This document shows, one piece after another, positions 1 through 10,799 of a stretch of DNA of 64,000 nucleotides. Where the stretch lies: NCBI RefSeq assembly GCF_022376445.1, contig NW_025955074.1:62001-126000 (forward strand). The letters run 5' to 3'. Within the stretch, counting starts at the first letter, position 1, and each line of letters begins with the position of its first letter. A program made the translations under genes and the position numbers. The notes under the pieces were generated by a model. It did no database searches, was not told the origin of the DNA, and worked only from the letters and a program-made list of their open reading frames with translations. The stretch is from Fomitopsis serialis (lineage: Eukaryota > Basidiomycota > Agaricomycetes > Polyporales > Fomitopsidaceae).

Positions 1-59
1 TTGATCAGCAGCAGCATAGCGCTTTTGACTCTCATCCATCACTTCCACCGCTGCCTACA

Positions 60-640
60 ATGATGGGTAGCTTCACTGGGCCTTCACAATCCCAATCTAC
101 AACGATCGGTGGCTTTGCTGGACCTTCACCACAATCCCAGTCTGCGATGATGGGTGGCTTCGATGGACCTCCGCAATCCCAGTCTACGACAATCGCCGGC
201 GGCTTTGCTGGACCTTCGCCGCAATTCCAGTCTGCGATGATGGGTGGCTTCGCTGGGCCTTCACAATACCAGTCTACGATGGGTGGCTTCACTGGGCCTC
301 CGCAATCGCAGTCTACGACGAGGGCTGGTGGCTTCGCTGGGCCTCTGCAATCCCAGTCTACGACGATCGCCAGCGGCTTCACTGGACCTTCGCCGCAATC
401 ACAGTCTGCGATGATGGGTGGCTTCGCTGGGCCTCCGCAATCGCAGTCTACGACGAGGGCTGGCGGCTTCGCTGGGCCTCTGCAATCCCAGTCTACGACG
501 ATCGCCAGCAGCTTCACTGGACCTTCGCCGCAATCACAGTCTACAATGATTGCCGGCGGCTTCGCTGGACCTTCGCAATCCCAGTCTACGATGATCGGTG
601 GCCTCGCTGGACCTTCCCAACCCCAGTCTGAGCCTCTACA
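60..640 (+). repeat. Coding minisatellite, about 13 units of 42-48 bp
   Basis: Each unit encodes a variant of GGF(A/T)GP(S/P)(P)QSQST(T/A). Unit length varies by whole codons, so the frame is kept throughout, which indicates selection on the protein or recent expansion. It forms the low-complexity N-terminus of the disrupted DUF6532-like gene. Confidence 0.9.
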
Positions 641-990
641 ATCCCAGCTAGCGAATGCTTACCAATATTATAGCAATACTAGTGGCCCCAGCATGCAGCC
701 CATGGGACTGGCACGGTTTCGTCCTCCTAGAGATTTCATGGACCGACTTCCTACCGTCCAGCTTTCACAGCCCCGCGTCATCTCAACAGTCCAGTCAAGC
801 ACTACTGTACTTGACCAATCTCGCAAGCGAACTCGACCGACGAATCCTCCCAAGGCAACACAAAGTAAGCTTTCACATCTCATCGAAGCAGTTTCTAACT
901 GCTTTCACAAAAGGTGGCATGACGCCTCACGAAACCGATGAATGGGCAAGCCGCAACACTCAGTTCTACACCAGATGCTGGCATGCTCAT

Positions 991-3900
991 GTATGAATAC
1001 CTGTTGTTAGCACAAAGGGATCATACATAAATCCCAGTACTTACAATTCCCCTTCATGTATGAAAGCGCAGTAATCACTGCAGCCGGCGCCCCGCTCACT
1101 ACCCGAAAGGGCAGCTGCCCTTTATGGACCACCCAGGTCACTGGGCCCGGGCGCCGGGGAGAGCTCGCGGCGGCGACCCTACCCAAAATGGGCGCCGTCG
1201 CGCGCTCTTCCTCTTTGGGTCCTGTCGCGGGCTCATCGGGCGAATGCGATCGCAACGAGTGATCAGCGAGATCTGACGTTTTCTGGGGCCAGGTACAGTA
1301 CCGTATATAGTGACTTCTTTGGCACCGTGCCTAGATGGTTTGTATCTAGATCCGGCAGATGGATAACATGTATGTCGTGCCCCATGACATATATGCTGCA
1401 CATGTCGCACTCCTCGACATACACTAAAGGATTTGTTCGTCGCAATGACAATGGCTGCTTCAAGCCTTGATGCAATTCGCATGAAGGGCCAAGGCAACCC
1501 TCCTATTTTGGTATGTTTAAGGCCTTGACAAATCATCACGCTCAGTCAAATGCAGCGGCCTTAGAGATCCACGATATCGACACTACGCAGTATACTAAAC
1601 ACTACAGAACAGGCGGATAACGCTGCAACACTGACTATGCCATACTACTCCTGCTCATCGCCCGCCTGTTCGTCGCCCGCCTGTCCGTCGCCGTCCAACC
1701 CATCACTTTCCCATCCGTCGCCCATAGGCCCACACAGTTCGTCCTCCCACTCCTCATCCATATGCTCCCACTGGCATGCCTCGTGGGCCCTGCCCAAAGG
1801 CTCGCTCGCCATGCGTAGTGCTTGCAGTATGCTGCGGTGACTCTTGTTGATGGGTGGGTCGTGCTTACTGACGCGTTGTTCATGCTCGTCGACACAGCGC
1901 CCGACGAACAGACGCGTTCGTCAACGGTGTGCCCGACATGTTTGTCGATGCGGCGCCTGGCGTGTTCGTCGACGCACTTGTTAACGCATGATTCGTGTTC
2001 GTTGTCGCCCTGTTTGTGCCCGTCATCCGCCTCTGTCAGGTTCTGCCCGAGCGGCCACATCCCTTTGTACCCGCCAACACACTCACCCTGTCAACGTGCC
2101 ATTCGACACGCTCGTCGACGCACTCGTTGACAAGAGGGTCAGTCTGGACTCTGGGGCGGGTAGTAGATTAGTGCATGCATAGATGACTAGGCCAGGCGAG
2201 CTTACCTGGGTAAATTCACCCCTGAATGTGTCTCGGAACCCCAACCGTTGTCTTCCGTGTAGAGTCGAGTATGAAAGCAGAATGGTAGTGATACAGTAGC
2301 ACGCAGAAGCGACGTGAGCCTTGCGGGCGCCCGTAAACTCAACGTTTGTGTCTATTTGTCGTCTCACTAGATTTGGCAACCCCGATGTGCTCGGGCTGTT
2401 CCTGGCCAATCAGAACACGTTTAACGGTCCTACTTAGGCCTGCAACATACCTGCGATTTGTGATCGGGACGTTTCCGCACCGTGTATGCATGTATTGTAT
2501 GCTGGAACGGGGATTAGATACATGTTTAGTAGGATTTACGACAGCAGATGAGATGTAGGACAACATTCTCGTGTTCAATAAGGATATTTAGTGTACTGTC
2601 CTGGTTTTCAGCCGAGTCTCGAGTCATAATGGGTGTTCAGCCAAGTCTTGAGTCGTGATGAGTGTTGCGGCGCGATACATACTGGACTCAATGATAACAC
2701 ATTCATTGTATATATAGATTGTATTGTGCCATTACATTTCATTGAATGTTTGAACATTGCACACAAGTGCGATGTTTTCAGATTAAACGAAGCCAGCACA
2801 CGGATCTATTCTACATGCTGCATGCGCCCCGGCCCTGCCCACTGTCGCGGTCACCTACTTCTCGCTCATGTGCCCACCTTGCGTTCGTTGGCCGCGCTTG
2901 CGGCTCTGCACGCTCGCGGTCGCCGTGCGTGTGGTGCTGGTCCGCGCCCTATGCTCGCCTGCCCTCTCGCCCTCGCCCTCTCACCCGCTTGTCCTCTCGC
3001 CCGTCCGCCCTCCCAGTTTCCCGCTCACCTGCTCGTCCATCTACCCACCCGCTCGTCTGCTTGTCAACGCATCCGTCTGCTCATCCACCCGCCGCTTGTC
3101 CACCTGCCGCTCGTCCACTCGCCCGCCCGCCCTCTCCGAGTCGTCCATCCGCCCGCCCGCCCGCTCGTCCACCCACCGCTCGTCCACCCGCCCACTCATC
3201 CGTCCGGCCCCCTGCTTTCCATCTGCTCGCGCGCCTGCGCCTGCATTTGTCGGCTGCGTCTGCGTGCTGGGCATTCGCTCAGCGCGCTCGCGGTGGGCAT
3301 GTGCTGTCGTTAGTGTCTGCCGGCTCTCCTACCCGCCCAAATGCTCACTTGTCCGCTCTTCTTCCCGCCCGCATGCGCTCGTCCATCCTATCCATCGGCA
3401 CGTCCGCCCGTCTGCCCTGCCCGCCTGCCCTGCCTGCCTGTCCTGCCCGCCCTCGCGTCTGTGCCTGCCAGTGGGCTGCGTTTGCACGCGGCAATATCCC
3501 TGCGCGCTCGCGGTCGACGCGCATGTTATGCTGCATGTCGCCGCGCCCTGTGACCATGGTCAGCTCGCTCGCTCGTCTGTGTTTGCACTCACCTCGATGC
3601 AAGCCCTTCGCTGACACACCCGCCGTCCCGGGCAGTTCGTCAGCTTCATCTGCATGCAGGAGAGCAATGCGTCATGCACGCTACGCTCTGACGACGTCGG
3701 TAAGTGATGTGGGATGGTGGAGGTGGGATGGTGGAGGAGGGATGGTGGAGGAGGGTGGAGGTCGCGAATGGCGGGCGGAAGCGCTCTTTGCGGCCTTCCG
3801 GGCTTGGCCGAAGCTCACGCCACGCAACGGGCAGGGCGGCAGCGCAGGAGATCCGAGATCGTATCCGATCTCAGATGCGCTGACCCCGATGTGCATCCAA

Positions 3901-4125
3901 ATGGGTAGGCTCGCATCGCGCGCCAGTGGTACCGCCCCGCCGGGGCCGAAAACCGGGCTGCCCCGGGGTAGCTGCCATATCAGGTAATGACCGACGGCGC
4001 CTCGTTCATACATGACGGCGTCTCGCTCATACATGAGCTAGTGGCAGCTCATGTATGAGAATAGGCCTCGGTAAGTACAGGTGTTTATGTATGATACCTT
4101 TGTGCTAACTACAGGGATCTCATAC
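991..4125. mobile_element. 3.1 kb insertion with long imperfect terminal inverted repeats
   Basis: The left end from GTATGAATACC and the reverse complement of the right end from GTATGAGATCCC align for roughly 65 bases, sharing GTTAGCACAAAGG and ATCATACATAAA. Beyond that both ends carry TCATGTATGA palindromes. It interrupts the repeat-protein gene, whose frame continues on the right side at 4126. No transposase is recognised inside. The interior has a low-complexity C/T-rich tract (2860-3640) and short ORFs that look spurious. No clear target duplication is seen, so the exact borders are provisional. It is a different family from the CATCAG-ended elements in this window. Confidence 0.65.
2860..3640. 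repeat. Low-complexity CTCGCCCG/TCGTCCAC-type tract
   Basis: The + strand is almost entirely short C/T-rich words such as CGCCCGCTCGTCCACC. Long ORFs are open in several frames on both strands only because stop codons are rare in this composition; none is called as a gene. Confidence 0.75.
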
Positions 4126-5059
4126 AAGAATATGCCTATATGGCCTGAGTTCTACGACCATGCTACCACAAGACGCAGCACCACCCGCGAGACTGAGGGC
4201 CAAGAACCACGCGATTCAGCCAACTTGAAGTCCATCTTTGAAGGTTTCCGCAATGAGCTGATCGAAGTCATCAAGCCTCGTATCCAAGCATACGTTGCCA
4301 CGGAGGTTCCATTTCATCAGCAAATTGGGCAATTGCTGAGCATCTGACCAGCTGACAGCTAGCTCTCAGAAGCTCAGTTCACTCAGACTTACCAGTCGCC
4401 TTCAGAGACAGACAGTTGTCAGAGAGTATCTCTGTACTCTCAGACTCGTAACAGCTCTCAGTTATTGCTTGTACAGTACTCAAACAGTCACACCAATACT
4501 TATTGTTGACGTACATTGCTCACACTCGTAGCACCGAGACTACCTTGCGCAGCGTCGGCCAATCCAACGTCAATATATTGCATCATTAGCTATATAAGTA
4601 TATACAGATATGAAGCTCCCCGTTTGTCGGCCATGCCTGCACACAGGGCATTAGTCCTGCATGCTCACAGCTGCCATGTACGTCGTAGTGTACACCATTA
4701 TGCCCTATGCCCGCCCGCTTGCTCGCCCACCTACCCGTTCGCTTGTGCACCCACTGTCTGTTCGTCAGCGGCACGCTCGCAGTCGGTGTACACACCGTGC
4801 TTCACGACGCTGGCACCTGTTCCTGCAGTTAGCGTGCCCACCCGCGTGTATTTGCACTCACCCGTCTGCACTCGCCCTCGCCCGTCCCCGCCGTATTCTC
4901 GCCTGTTTCTGCTACATGTTCGCCGTCCGCACACCTCCCGCCTGCGCCCACGCCCGCACTCTGCTCGTCGCTGGGGCTGTGCCCACGGTGTGTTTGTTGG
5001 CAGCACCTTCGCCGTGTATGCTTGGTATGAGAATGCAGGTAGAGGGCGTGACGCACTGC

Positions 5060-5420
5060 CCGTTTGAGCAAGCGTCCGAGCAGGCGGGAATCCGAGCGGG
5101 CGGGAATCCGAGCGGGCAGGAATCCGAGCGGGCGGGCGAACAGGGGAGCGAGGCGGATGAGCAGGTGGGTGAGTGAGGGAGCGAGGTGGATGTATAGACG
5201 AGTGAGGTGGGTCGGTAAGCCAGGCAGGTCGGCAGCAAGGTCAGCGAGCGAGCGGGCTGGCGAACGGGCTGGCGAGAAAGCCAGCTGGCGAAAAGACGGA
5301 TGGGCGAGAAGACGGATGGGCGAGAAGACGAGCAGACGAGAAGACGGGCTGGCGAGATGGGCTGGCGAGCGTATGCACGCGTGCACAAGTGAGCGAGCGT
5401 CGCACTCACCTGTAAGCTGT
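5060..5420. repeat. G/A-rich GCGAGCGGG-type tract inside element A
   Basis: The + strand is G/A-rich, while the preceding 4700-4990 is C/T-rich, so composition flips strand within the element. On the - strand the tract follows directly after a splice-donor-like CAGGTGAGTGCG at about 5410. Confidence 0.6.
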
Positions 5421-6789
5421 CCGTGTTCGACGCGCACCCGTTCACGGACCTACCGGGAGCGGATCCGCGAGGGTGGCGGCCCCGTCATCTCGCTCATTCA
5501 AGAGCGAGTTCGTAAGTGGGCATCGCGACGAGCGTGGTGTGCTTGGCGACTGGGGCTTCTTGAACGCACTGCCATGCGCGAGGACGAGAACGTGCGCGTG
5601 GCCTTACTCGAGCATCAGGTCGGAGCTGGAGATGCCGCTGGGGAGTATGACGGAATCATTTCCGCTGAGGTCCAGTCGGCGCGGGGATGAGGACGTCCTA
5701 AACGATGGGGACGGGACTTGGATCTTGAAGCTTGGGATGCGCGGACTCGGATGGAGAAGACTCACCGTCGTTGTCAGTGTCACCAACGAGAAGCACTTAT
5801 ATTACTTACTTTTGTGGCCCACCTCCCCCAGCTCCGTGCTCCCTTCGCTTCTCCGTCGCTTTTTGCGTGAGCTTAGACGCTACCGCGCAGTGTCGACGCT
5901 GAACGCTGAACGTTGAAGTGGAGTCGGCGGGCTGCGACTCGAGAGAAGCGCTAAGCGCCTCAGCCACGACACGTCACGCGCGCTCGCCGGACTTCCTCTC
6001 GAGTTCGCCTTGCGATTCACTGTCCGTCCCTCCTCCCTGTCTGCTTCGCCGTCGCTTGCCCGCCGCCGACCTCCAGTACACGCAGGTGGGCCCGTCCGCA
6101 AAAGACGGCACGTGCATCGGACCACCGGACGGCTCAAGATCGTGTTATACGCGGCTGCGACGAGCTGAGACCGACTGAGACAGCAGTCAAGCGCTTGAGG
6201 CAGTCTGCCGTTCTACAGCTCGAACACGACGGGATCAAGCGCGAAAGGCCTCAGTCCAGACGGAGAAGTCACAGGAGTGAGGGGCAAGGACCAAGGCAAG
6301 GCAGAGACAAAAAGCGAATGTGAGTCGTCTATTGTGTACCTACTAACGACTTCTGTTGCTAGACACTACGTGCATTGACGAGCTTTATGCTCGTGATGCC
6401 TACTTCCCCACCAGCCCGCGCATCTAGCCCACCCTCTCACTCATTCACTCGCCCCCTCGCGCGCGCCCACCCACTCTCACCTCCAAGTTCCGCCCGGCCG
6501 CGCTCGCTCACTCATTCACCACTTGCCCAGCCGCGCTTGCCTCATCTCCTGCTCACCCGCTCATCCGTGGGTTGCGGCCGCAGGGTTAGCCAGTCAGGTG
6601 AGTGCACCGCTGTCCTCCCCGACCCCATTGCCAACCCCGGCAAGTGACAGTCCACCAGGACGACCGGACAGAGACGAACCCGACGAAGACGGCCCCGACC
6701 GGTTCGCTCGGTTCCAGCACCACGCGCGGTGTATCCTCTCCACCAACGGGCTTAACCGCTCGCCCGTCAACGTCTTCGTCTGGTGCGCA

Positions 6790-6975
6790 CTCTCTGCGCG
6801 AACCGCGGGAAGCCGCTCCTCCCCCGCCTGTGCCGCACGGTCTCGTACGTCGACTCGGCGTTCTATGTGGACTTCCTGCTCCTCATCCCGTGGACGCCGC
6901 GCCACATCGACGTGCAGCATTGGGACAAGGCGTACGGCCCGAAGTACGAGATGTCAACGAAGACGAAGTGTGAGT
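6790..6975 (+). pseudogene. Short conserved coding segment carried by element A
   Basis: One frame reads GKPLLPRLCRTVSYVDSAF and continues to PKYEM.TKT before a GTGAGTACATG donor-like site. The matching segment in element B (31690-31885) keeps the same frame with scattered substitutions and no stop, and a shorter decayed match lies at 50220-50300. Frame conservation between copies suggests a captured or resident exon. I do not recognise the protein. Confidence 0.45.
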
Positions 6976-9229
6976 ACATGCGAATCCTGACGGCGCGCGA
7001 CCAGCTGACGACACAAGCCTGCTTGCGTAAACCCGACAGTTATGCACCTGACAGGCCTCAACATACTGCGCACGGACCCACCAGCATCGAAGAGTTGGCC
7101 ACCTACGGATACAGATCACGAACCGACGCGCACTGGTACGATTCGGGCCAGTTCGCTGTACATAGCGTGCCCAAGCCCGGTACGACAGCTCAACGAGCAG
7201 GACTCTGACAAGCAACAGCTCACCAGGCACCCGGCGTGGCGTGTAAGGGCCCGCTGAGCGACAGCCTGGCATGCCCAGCGCGAGGCGCATAGGGCCGTCA
7301 AGGGTGAGCATGCCGCGCCCCAGCCCGAGAAGGAGGCAGCCCACCGAGTACAAATGCAACAAGCGGGAGCAAAGCCTACCCCCCAACGCATCGGCCAGAC
7401 GAACCCGCCACACGCAAGCTCGACACAAGCTCGACGCATGACGAGCACGAGCCAGCAAATCAACACACCTAGGCCCCCAAGTGCCAGGGTGTGCGCGAGG
7501 TCATGGAGCAGAGCCCGACGAACAGACCCTCGATGCGTGCGAGCCCACTGACAGTAGCTCGTACAAACCTATGGTAATGATTAGCATTATTCCAATTGTA
7601 CAGCAGTAGTGATCCGTAGATTAATATATTTGATTGCCTCGATTTCGTATGACCTGGCTGATCTGACTGACGAACTGAGCAGTCTGACGGGTTGTCTGAG
7701 CATCCTGAGGATCCTGTCTGACGAGTTAGTGTCGAAAAAAATCGAGGTCATGAGGGCTGAAGGTCTGAATCAATCTGAAGCAATCTGAAGGTTTCTGAAG
7801 GCTTCTGAAGCCCCTGACACGGCCGTCAGACAGATTGCATGTATTCCTGATGTTCCAAGTAGTGAAGCCCTCTTGCAGAGAATTGCGCAAGAAACGCAGG
7901 CTGCTCTGGCGGTCAAGCCGACGATTCGGGAGAGCGGTTATGATGCAATACATGATGACAAACTCATAACAAAGGTATGGTACGTTGTGGTTGAGATGCT
8001 CCACGCTAAACTCCCTATATACAGGTGAAAAATGCGGTATCGCAGTTTCGGGGACGCTTCAAGGATGTTGCGGCTTATCTCCTTGTCGTTGTACACCCAG
8101 AGCTTGCCCCACCTGGACTTGATGTCCTCTGCGAGGACAGTCCATACGAGCTTGAGGAAGGCGTATTTGACAGGGAGGAGTTGTGCAGCCTTAGGAAGGA
8201 TGTAATCTTGAGGCTGCTGTCAAATCGTCCTCAATCGGCTCTCATTCATAAAGTATCTGCTCCGAACTTCGCTGAGGTAAGATTTATCAACGTTGGAATA
8301 CGATCCTACTCACATAAATCAGGCCGGCACAAGTGTCACGGTCACTGGCCTTTTTGAGGCAGGAAACCTCGTCCCGCACATCATCGACGCTGTTCTCTTC
8401 AAAAGACCTTCAAGCCTCGGTCATACCTTCGCCAACCTCTTTGTCAATGGCGTTCCAGACCCTGTATTCACACTTGCTGCGTGTGCAGTACTGTGCAGTG
8501 CAGACGAGCTCCGGACTGGAACGTACTCCCTCCGTAACTTCACACGAGAGGTCTACGAAGAATACGAGACGGGGATAGCTCAGTTGATTCGAGACATCAA
8601 GCAAACACGTCCGGATCTGGCTCGACGGTATGAGAATCTGTCCAAGAATATCGCTCAGCGTGGTAGGTGAGTATACACTCTTCATTCATCGTCAAGCCAC
8701 CTACTACACAGTCTATTACAGCGGGTGGACGAGGGGGCCCATTGCAATTGCAGCTACGACATACGAGGGAGCCTGACGTTGAGCTTGGAATCCGAATGTA
8801 CTACTAGATATCGAGCCGGTCTGACCGCTGTCGAATAGCGCACACTCTGCATGTATTCTACCACCAGTATCACGAACATCGTATACGCTTCGAGGTTCAA
8901 ATGTTCAAGCCCGGGTACTAGGCTACGAATTGAACTGTTTTCCAAGCTCCTGACGGTGAGACTGTATAAGGTAACTCCAAGTTGCGCCGGCGTCACGGGT
9001 GGCTCTTGTCCTCAGCTTTGACCAGGCTTCAACCACTCCGCGCCAAAGGAAGAGACCCTCCTGAGCGCAGTGTCCTCTATCTGGCGGACTTGCTCACTTC
9101 GTCTTGTGTCCATTCACCGCTCATGCAGCCAGACCACTGGCACTTGCTAGTATCACCTCTGACGCACTGGTTTGGTCCACAACCTCTTCGCCCACCCTCT
9201 CACTCTCACCCTGCGACCGCGCAGTTCTC

Positions 9230-10735
9230 GCACTCCTCCGATGTCACCTCTGTCTCGCTCATCTCCATCTGGGAGCACAAGCTCACACTCCCCCACCTCT
9301 TCTGCACGTTTGTCCACTGCAAAGCGCCCTTCACCAACGCTACCGTTCTCTCCGCGAGGTGCAGCGCCTCCCTCCGACACTCCGAGTCTCCCCGCGCACC
9401 TCGGGCAGCACGTCTGCACGCTCTGGAAAGAGAGCATCAGTGCGGTGGTGCCCACGAGCAAAATGGACATCTTCCGTGTGTGCCCCGCCGTCGAGCACTT
9501 TGCCAGTGGAGAGTGCGTCGAACTTTCAAGAACCCAGCATGCGCCGCACCGCATTTGGTCCAAGTCCACGCCTACATGCCACCGCTAGCCTAGCCCTTGG
9601 TTGGACCGGCTAGCCAGCTGGACCCCAGGGTGGCATAGTAAAGCGTCCCTCCCTGGTTTGGACCGGCGAAAGCTGGACCCCAGGGTGGAGGCATTCACGG
9701 CATCAGGTCCGTGCAGATGCTCCGCAAGCATGCCAACACTTCTGGCCAACACCCAGAAGCTCTGAAAGGCCCCTCGCCGACGTCCATCATCAACTGGAGG
9801 TTGAAGGACACCATTGGAAGCGTTGTATAGGGTAAGTTCCTGATCTCTTACACATTCGCGTTCGCATTCACTATCCCTCTCTCGCCCGCTCTCACCTCCA
9901 CGCGCGTACTGCCGTAAATGCCTGCCTGCCATCGCCCTCGCACTGTGACGCCTGCCTGCCCTCGCCCGCTCTCGCCGACTTGCCCACTTTCGCCGACTTG
10001 CTCACTCTCGCCGACTTGCTCGCTCTCGCTGACTTGCTTATTCTCGCCGACTTGCTCGCCCGTTATCGTCCACCGTTTCCCTCTCGCCTGCCCGGTTTCC
10101 CGCTCGCCCTCCTTTGTCCACGCTCCCTTGTCTGACGCCCACTCGTCCACGCGCCCTCATTCCCGCGTCTGCCCGACTTGCCTGCTCGTTTGCTCGCCCA
10201 TTCTTGCTCGCCCATTCTTGCTCGCCCATTCTTGCCCGCCTGACCGCTCCCACTCGCCTGCGCTCACCTTCTCGTCCGTAGTCGCGCACAATGCCTGTGC
10301 ATGGCGAAGGATTAGGACGCCTCCGCGCACAAGCCGGAGGCCTGTCGCTGAGACTCAAGCGAGCAAACCGAGCTCATCGGTGCGGTCGTCGTGATGTGCA
10401 TGTCTACGCACCGCGACCAGTTTGTCCACGGCCAGTTCAAGAGGCACGCGAAGGAGGTGAGCCCCGCGGCCTCCCCCTGCCCCACCAGCGACACGTACTG
10501 ACCCGCACGCAGCTGACGCACATTATTGTCGAGAAGGAGAGGAAGTCCGCGTCCTACCGTGAGGGCCGCCTCGATGCGCTCTTGGACGAGAAGGCGGGCA
10601 AGGTCAAGAAGTTCGCGAAGGAAGACCCTCCGCAAGGTGGACAAGAAGCGGCGCGAGGCCCGCCTCCGCGTCCCGTCGTCCGCGCAGCCCGCCAGCTCCG
10701 CGTCCCTGTCCATGCTGTCCCCCGTCCGTGTCCAG
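9230..10735 (+). pseudogene. Unrecognised coding remnants
   Basis: Several short segments look protein-coding but do not join into one frame. Near 9430-9560 one frame reads SKMDIFRVCPAVEHFA. Near 10355-10470 another reads LIGAVVVMCMSTHRDQFVHG, followed by a lysine/arginine-rich helical segment (LDALLDEKAGKVKKFA) at 10520-10640. Between them 9833-10279 is a C/T-rich tract bordered by GTAAGT and TCCGTAG, which could be an expanded intron. Frames shift between segments, so I read this as a decayed gene. No family is assigned. Confidence 0.35.
9598..9690 (+). repeat. Two-copy direct repeat
   Basis: The block TTGGACCGGC..AGCTGGACCCCAGGGTGG occurs at about 9601-9631 and again at about 9658-9689, each copy containing AGCTGGACCCCAGGGTGG. 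Confidence 0.7.
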
Positions 10736-10799
10736 TGAGGGCGGCGCCGCGGCGGCCTGGCGGTGTCATTCTGCGATGGCTCCGATATGCGTCAACGCT

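Larger units (their letters stand above)
4315..7852. mobile_element. Element A: 3.5 kb CATCAG-ended DNA transposon, no transposase seen
   Basis: Starts CATCAGCAAATTGGGCAATT and ends TTCCTGATG, flanked by TT (4313-4314 and 7853-7854). Removing it restores the reading frame of the interrupted gene. Both ends are crowded with CTGA/TCAG words, for example TCTGAAGGCTTCTGAAG near 7780-7810, as in the subterminal repeats of CACTA-like elements. Its first 200 and last 1,900 bases resemble element B. Inside lie a C/T tract, a G/A tract and a short spliced-looking coding segment (6790-6975). No transposase was found, so it is probably non-autonomous. Confidence 0.8.
1..8776 (+). pseudogene. DUF6532-like gene with repeat-rich N-terminus, split by two insertions and cut by window edge
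   Basis: The frame is open from base 3. A first block (to about 866) encodes about 13 tandem units of 14-16 residues built on GGFAGPSQSQST, then a linker rich in S, P and R. A GTAAGC donor at 867 and an AAAAG acceptor near 915 lead to an exon that runs into the insertion at 991. The frame resumes at 4126-4314 (motif NMPIWPEFYD), is broken again by the element at 4315-7852, and resumes at 7853 with exons to 7974, 8025-8276, 8323-8667 and 8722-8776. The last part (GLFEAGNLVPHIIDAVLFK, then DELRTGTY) resembles the helical DUF6532 domain of Agaricomycetes. Deleting the second element with one TT copy rejoins the frame exactly. The function of DUF6532 is unknown. The gene is read as a disrupted resident gene; the domain call is moderately sure. 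Confidence 0.65.

Noticed and set aside
2633..3987. Long ORFs of up to 413 residues on both strands
   Set aside because: They lie in C/T-rich low-complexity sequence, overlap in all frames, and contain only Pro/Ala/Arg/Ser-rich runs.
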